Assembly (NCBI RefSeq): GCF_022539315.1 | Contig: NC_066316.1 | Location: 5,409,501 to 5,473,500, forward strand | Source of the DNA: Serinus canaria | Lineage: Eukaryota > Chordata > Aves > Passeriformes > Fringillidae | Direction: 5' to 3' | DNA: 64,000 nt | Shown: positions 59,731-64,000 of the stretch, piece by piece | How positions within the stretch are numbered: the stretch's first letter is position 1 | Layout: each line of letters opens with the position of its first letter | Notes under the pieces: generated by a model | What the model was told of the DNA's origin: nothing | Databases searched by the model: none | What the model saw: the letters and a program-made list of their open reading frames with translations, nothing else | Made by a program: the position numbers and the translations under genes

Positions 59731-62700
59731 TAACTTAACATTTCAGGGTGTGCTTGGACATAGGACTAGAGCACCCCTTTGGGTTCCAATCCCAATGATT
59801 TATTAATTTTTGGCTTAATTTTGAGAGTACTTTATATCCCTTGTTTGACCTGAGCACTGGATTAGGGAGTGAAGGAAGAAGAAAAGAGACTTTTTATACT
59901 TTGTATTACCTGTGCCACTGAATGTGTTTGCTGTAAAGGTGTGTGCACCACAGCAGCTCCTTTAGAAGTCATCCAGTACACATAGGAATCTGTGCAGAAA
60001 CCAACACTCTGGGAATTTTATGCGTTATTATATAAAGAGTCAGATTGTTCTCTTTTACAACAGTACAGGTCTGAAATGACTGCACTGGTGTTAGTTAAAT
60101 CTCTTCTAGCAAAGGGAAGCAGGTGTTGATTGTCACTCTCCCGGCTGGAGGAAGCCGTGCCTGCTCAGCTACTGAAGCCCTGGTGATGAGAGCCAGTCCT
60201 CCCTGGGAAGCAGTTCCTGGAGTAATGTTTTCAGTATTGCTTGGAATAATAATGAGGGGGCAGCTTCCCTTGGAGTGCGGCAGGGCTGGTCAGAAGCCCC
60301 TGCTTTGAGAGGGAAACACTTGTGCTGCTTTTCTACTCTGTACCAGCCCAGCTCACCTGCCCTGGTAACAGGATGCTTCTTCCTCCTACCTCATCCCATG
60401 GGACACTTCAGCAGGCCCTCCTTCCTATTGTACTTTCATTGTACTTGTGTTCAGAGTTGTATCGGGTTTGGCAAAGCAACAGCTGTGCTCTACCCTCCAT
60501 TACACAGCTTCCTGCCTATGCAACTCCCAGAATGTAACCAGTTGCCTTTTTTGGCTGTAATCAGACAGGACACAGAGGCACTGTGCTTCAGCTAAATTCA
60601 GTTTCATCGTTTCCTGAGGAATCCAAAGTAACCTGAAGGAAGGGCTTGAGATCTGGCATGTAACTGGGTCAGGCTGCCTCACCTTAACCACTTTTACTTG
60701 TGTCTATGTAACACCTGCTGACCAAAGGGATCTGTTCCTTCTGAAGTGCACTCCATGTCTCCAAGAAGCAGTGTTGAGTCTTAGACAGGTTATTTACACA
60801 TCCACAGCTCATTCCAGGTACAGAAGAGCCCTGCAGTGCAGAAAAGGCACACGTGCTGATCCTATGCCTCTGTCCACGAGCGCAGGGATGAGGTGCAGCT
60901 TTTGATGTTAATGCAGAAAGTGGCTTTGATCAGTGCCAGCCCATCAGTTGTCTTAAAAATATTTTCCATTGGAGTGTTTGTTTGCTTTCCATCTTTGTGT
61001 GCTTGCAACCCAAAGCATATGTTGGAATCCATACAGATGCTCCATCTCTCTAGATATTTCCCCATGACTGGTTTTCTGGTTCAAGGATAATCTTGCTTCT
61101 CGACACAATTTGGTGCAGCTCCAGTTGGCTGTTGGTCTCTGAAGATACTCTCACTCCCTGCCCCGTGCCATGGTGATATGCCACATGTGCATCTTTTTTG
61201 ATTCTGCCTTGCATGCTTCACTTCAGAAAATTTTTATGTAGCTTACAGCTCAGAAAGTCAGAAATTGGTTTTCAGAGATCAGGCGAGTATTTGAATTTCT
61301 AACCACTTTCATTGAAATTAGGAAAATCAGTGTGAAGGCAAGCCATCATTGCTTTCAATGGGGTAGATATGGATGAACATGTATTCATATTCATGTATTC
61401 ACTTCTGCTTCTTTAGAAGCTGTTCCTGTGTTGCCTTTACAGTTATTCTTCCACCATCACAAACCCTGACTAAGCAAAGATGTGAATTCTATTGCAGAAC
61501 CAAAAAAAAAAAAAAAAAAAAAAAAAAGGAAGCATCAGAGCAAAAGTACAAACTGGTTAAGAGAAAACTAATCCTCCTCTCCCACATGACTACCTTAAAT
61601 ATGCAAAATTAGAGCACAAATCTGGGGGTTTTTTCCCTTTGGAGCTCACTTCTAGCTTGCTTTACAGAGGCCTGACTTGTGTCTTTGCCACCCCAGAAGT
61701 TACTTGCTTTGAAATAATACTTGCAGAGGTAAGAGATCTGATCTCTGTAAATTGCAGATAAAAATCTCCCTCCAGGCTCTGCCCACTTGATTTTGACCTG
61801 TTTATTCCAACAGAAAGAGTGTGTGCATGCTGGGCAGGTTGTGGGGCTGCTTGGCATCCCAAAGCAATGGGGTTTTACACTGCAGGAAGGCTGGGGCATT
61901 TCCATACAGCCCTGTGCACACCTCCCAGCTCCAGGTGAGACTTCCCACCTGAGGCTTCTCCCCACCTTTGCACAGGCATGCCAGGGCATCCTAGACATGC
62001 TAACCACACCCTGGAAAACAAGGGCTTTAATTGTTAGAGCTTTTAGTGCCAAAATCAAATTGTTCTGCTGCCTAAAGCTGGGCAGCCTGTGGGTTGCTGC
62101 TGGGCTGCACAGCTCCTGGAAGTGCAGCTCCCAGTCCATGGTGCTGGGAGATGGATGCACATGGGTGCTGCCAGCACACTGAGCTGGCTGGAAAGCTGAA
62201 GCAGAGGCAATGTGTGGCCATGCCTTGGGGGGAGCAGTGTGGAGATGTGGGACTTGGGGTGAGCTGCAAGTATGTTGGTATTGCGTGGTTTTCCTCCCTG
62301 CTGCAGCAGTGATCAGCCCTCTGGGCACAGCTGAGCTCCTGGCCACTTCCCATCCAGCTGCCTTGAGCAGGCTGCAGCATTCAGAGAGGAGGAGGAGGCT
62401 GATCTTCAGCCTCTGACTGCGGGGAACAAACAGCACTCTCTTTACAGTGCCAAGCAAATCGCTAGAGAAGAGTAGCACAGAATAAACAAAAACAATTCAG
62501 TGCCACAGCCTGGAGAGAGCAGGTGCAGTGAAACTACTTCAAACTGTGCACACAAGAAGATTCTACAAGTGAGCATTTTAAAAATAATGGGGAAAAGAAA
62601 AAGTAGCATAATTAATATATCAGCTGCAGTGCAAATGTCTCAAACAAGTAATGTTTTAAAACTCTGCTTTGTGGGTGAACTTAAATCAACACTTGTCCTG

Positions 62701-64000
62701 CCTGAAATCCTTTTGTGCTGACTGCAGGGAGAGTTGGATTTTAGAAGTGTATTTTCTAATGTTGCAGAGCAATGCCATCTAGGGCATAGAGCCTTACAGT
62801 TACCAACAGGAATGTTATCCATCCTTAGTGACAGAGCTTCCTGGATTGAATATTTATAACTGGTTCATCACATCTGCATTAGGCCTGTTGAAATTTGCTC
62901 ATTTTCAATATCTGTTTCCAGTTTTCTGGACCGTGCTCAGTTGTCAGATATTAGTGGATGGTTTTGTCTGAACTGGAACATAATGAATTTCTGGTTATAC
63001 CTTATTTCCTCCTCAAATCCTCTTGTTAGCTTTCATCTGTGCAGCTCAGCAGGGATTATTGATGGTCTCTCTAATCTTCAGCTACTCGAGGAATCTGCCA
63101 TGGCTGTGATTAGAGCCACAGTACACTTGGGCAGTTGATTAAAATATTAAACCTAACAGGCCAGATCTTGTCATCCTTACTCAAAGCTATTTACTGTGTT
63201 GCTGATGCTCTCCTGTTCAAACCAAGCTACCTCTAGAGTGCTGGGCTGTGCTAGCTGAGCCCACCCCAAGAACCTGGCCTGGTCACAGCCTGTCTTCACT
63301 CCTGGCTGATGCAGCTCTCTCCAGGCTGAAGATGAAGTGCCAAATACAAGGTAACAATCTGCTGGGTTTTGTCAAGTAACGATTAATGAACTTGGACTCA
63401 CGGGTAGTACATTTTAGGTACCATCTCTTCTTCTTGCTTCCTGCCATTTGAATTCATAATGCTTGGCCTTTCTAGGGAATGGCAGCAATATTTAGTGGCA
63501 CTTTAGACTAATACTGTTTGTCTCTGCAATGAGTTTTGTTCTATATACACAAATTTGCTCCCCATTAGAGAAGAGCAAGTGCTTTAGCTCGCAAACCAGT
63601 CTCAGGACATTCTTCAAGCTCCCAAGGCTGCATACCAGGTTCTAGACCAGCCAGCTTCTGCCTGTCTCTGTGAGAGTTACATTTGCAGCTGATGATCTTC
63701 AAGTTACTGGTTGGGTAAGACGTTGTTATTTTTACAAGCAACTCCAAACCGAAGGCAAAATACTTGACTCCAATTTGAAAGCATACTGGGAAATGTTAGT
63801 ACCTTCACTAATAAACACAAAAGCTTTTACTATGTAGCTGCAGGAATTCTTTCCCCTCCCTTGGAATTATGGCATTGTTGCTATCTGAGCATAGAGGAGG
63901 CCTGATTCTCCTCCAGGTTTGTCGTGGTCTGGTTTGGCTGCCAAGAGGTAATAAAGCAAATGCCTGCTGCCACCTTAGAACAGCATTGTCTGTGGGCACT
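59731..64000. other. Downstream intergenic sequence
   Basis: No recognisable exon of the expected neighbour RIN2 or any other gene is seen. Contents are a run of 26 A (61502-61527), a 289-codon minus-strand open frame of unknown meaning (61609-62478, see findings) and scattered AATAAA hexamers (62481, 63810, 63950). No transposon was recognised. Confidence 0.6.
61502..61527 (+). repeat. Homopolymer A tract (26 A)
   Basis: Twenty-six consecutive A between CAGAACC and GGAAGC. It could be a retroposition tail, but no processed gene is recognised upstream and no target duplication is seen. Confidence 0.9.

Noticed and set aside
61440..61527. 26-A tract as the tail of a processed pseudogene
   Set aside because: No gene-like sequence upstream and no flanking duplication; retroposed genes are also rare in birds.
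59731..64000. Start of RIN2, the usual downstream neighbour
   Set aside because: No Ras-association, SH2 or VPS9-domain coding exon is recognisable here; it probably lies further downstream.

Overview
This is vertebrate nuclear DNA, most likely from a bird. It carries 15 spliced coding exons with consensus GT-AG junctions. The only interspersed repeats I recognise are four fragments of the CR1 LINE family, the dominant bird and reptile retroposon; I see no Alu-like or L1-like copies. I cannot name the species.

The window is essentially one gene on the + strand, SLC24A3 (NCKX3), a potassium-dependent sodium/calcium exchanger of the plasma membrane. The exons join in frame into 558 residues plus a stop, running from the first mature membrane segment to the C-terminus that ends Met-Cys-Arg-Asp-His. 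The start codon, signal peptide and extracellular N-terminus lie upstream of the window. From recalled human gene structure I number the exons 3 to 17. Both ion-binding alpha repeats are intact: alpha-1 in exons 5-6 and alpha-2 in exons 14-15. Exons 10-12 encode the large cytosolic loop, which ends in a strongly acidic stretch.

Layout: 1-3613 is the end of intron 2. Bases 3614-40368 hold exons 3-15. Bases 40369-48675 are a large intron with a 1.2-kb CR1 fragment. Bases 48676-49844 hold the last two exons. The rest, 49845-64000, is 3' UTR and downstream DNA with several candidate poly(A) signals. In other vertebrates RIN2 commonly follows SLC24A3, but I recognise no RIN2 exon here.

Non-gene structure includes a roughly 0.78-kb, 32-bp minisatellite in intron 7 and three perfect short-loop inverted repeats (6.4, 38.6 and 54.0 kb). 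There are also a nine-Asp codon run beside a dense CpG patch in exon 12, a 26-nt exon, and a possible in-frame cassette exon in intron 15. I found no bacterial-type system, CRISPR array, tRNA or rRNA, and no clear new gene family. The most useful leads are the inverted repeats, the minisatellite next to the micro-exon, the possible cassette exon and the unknown extent of the 3' UTR.
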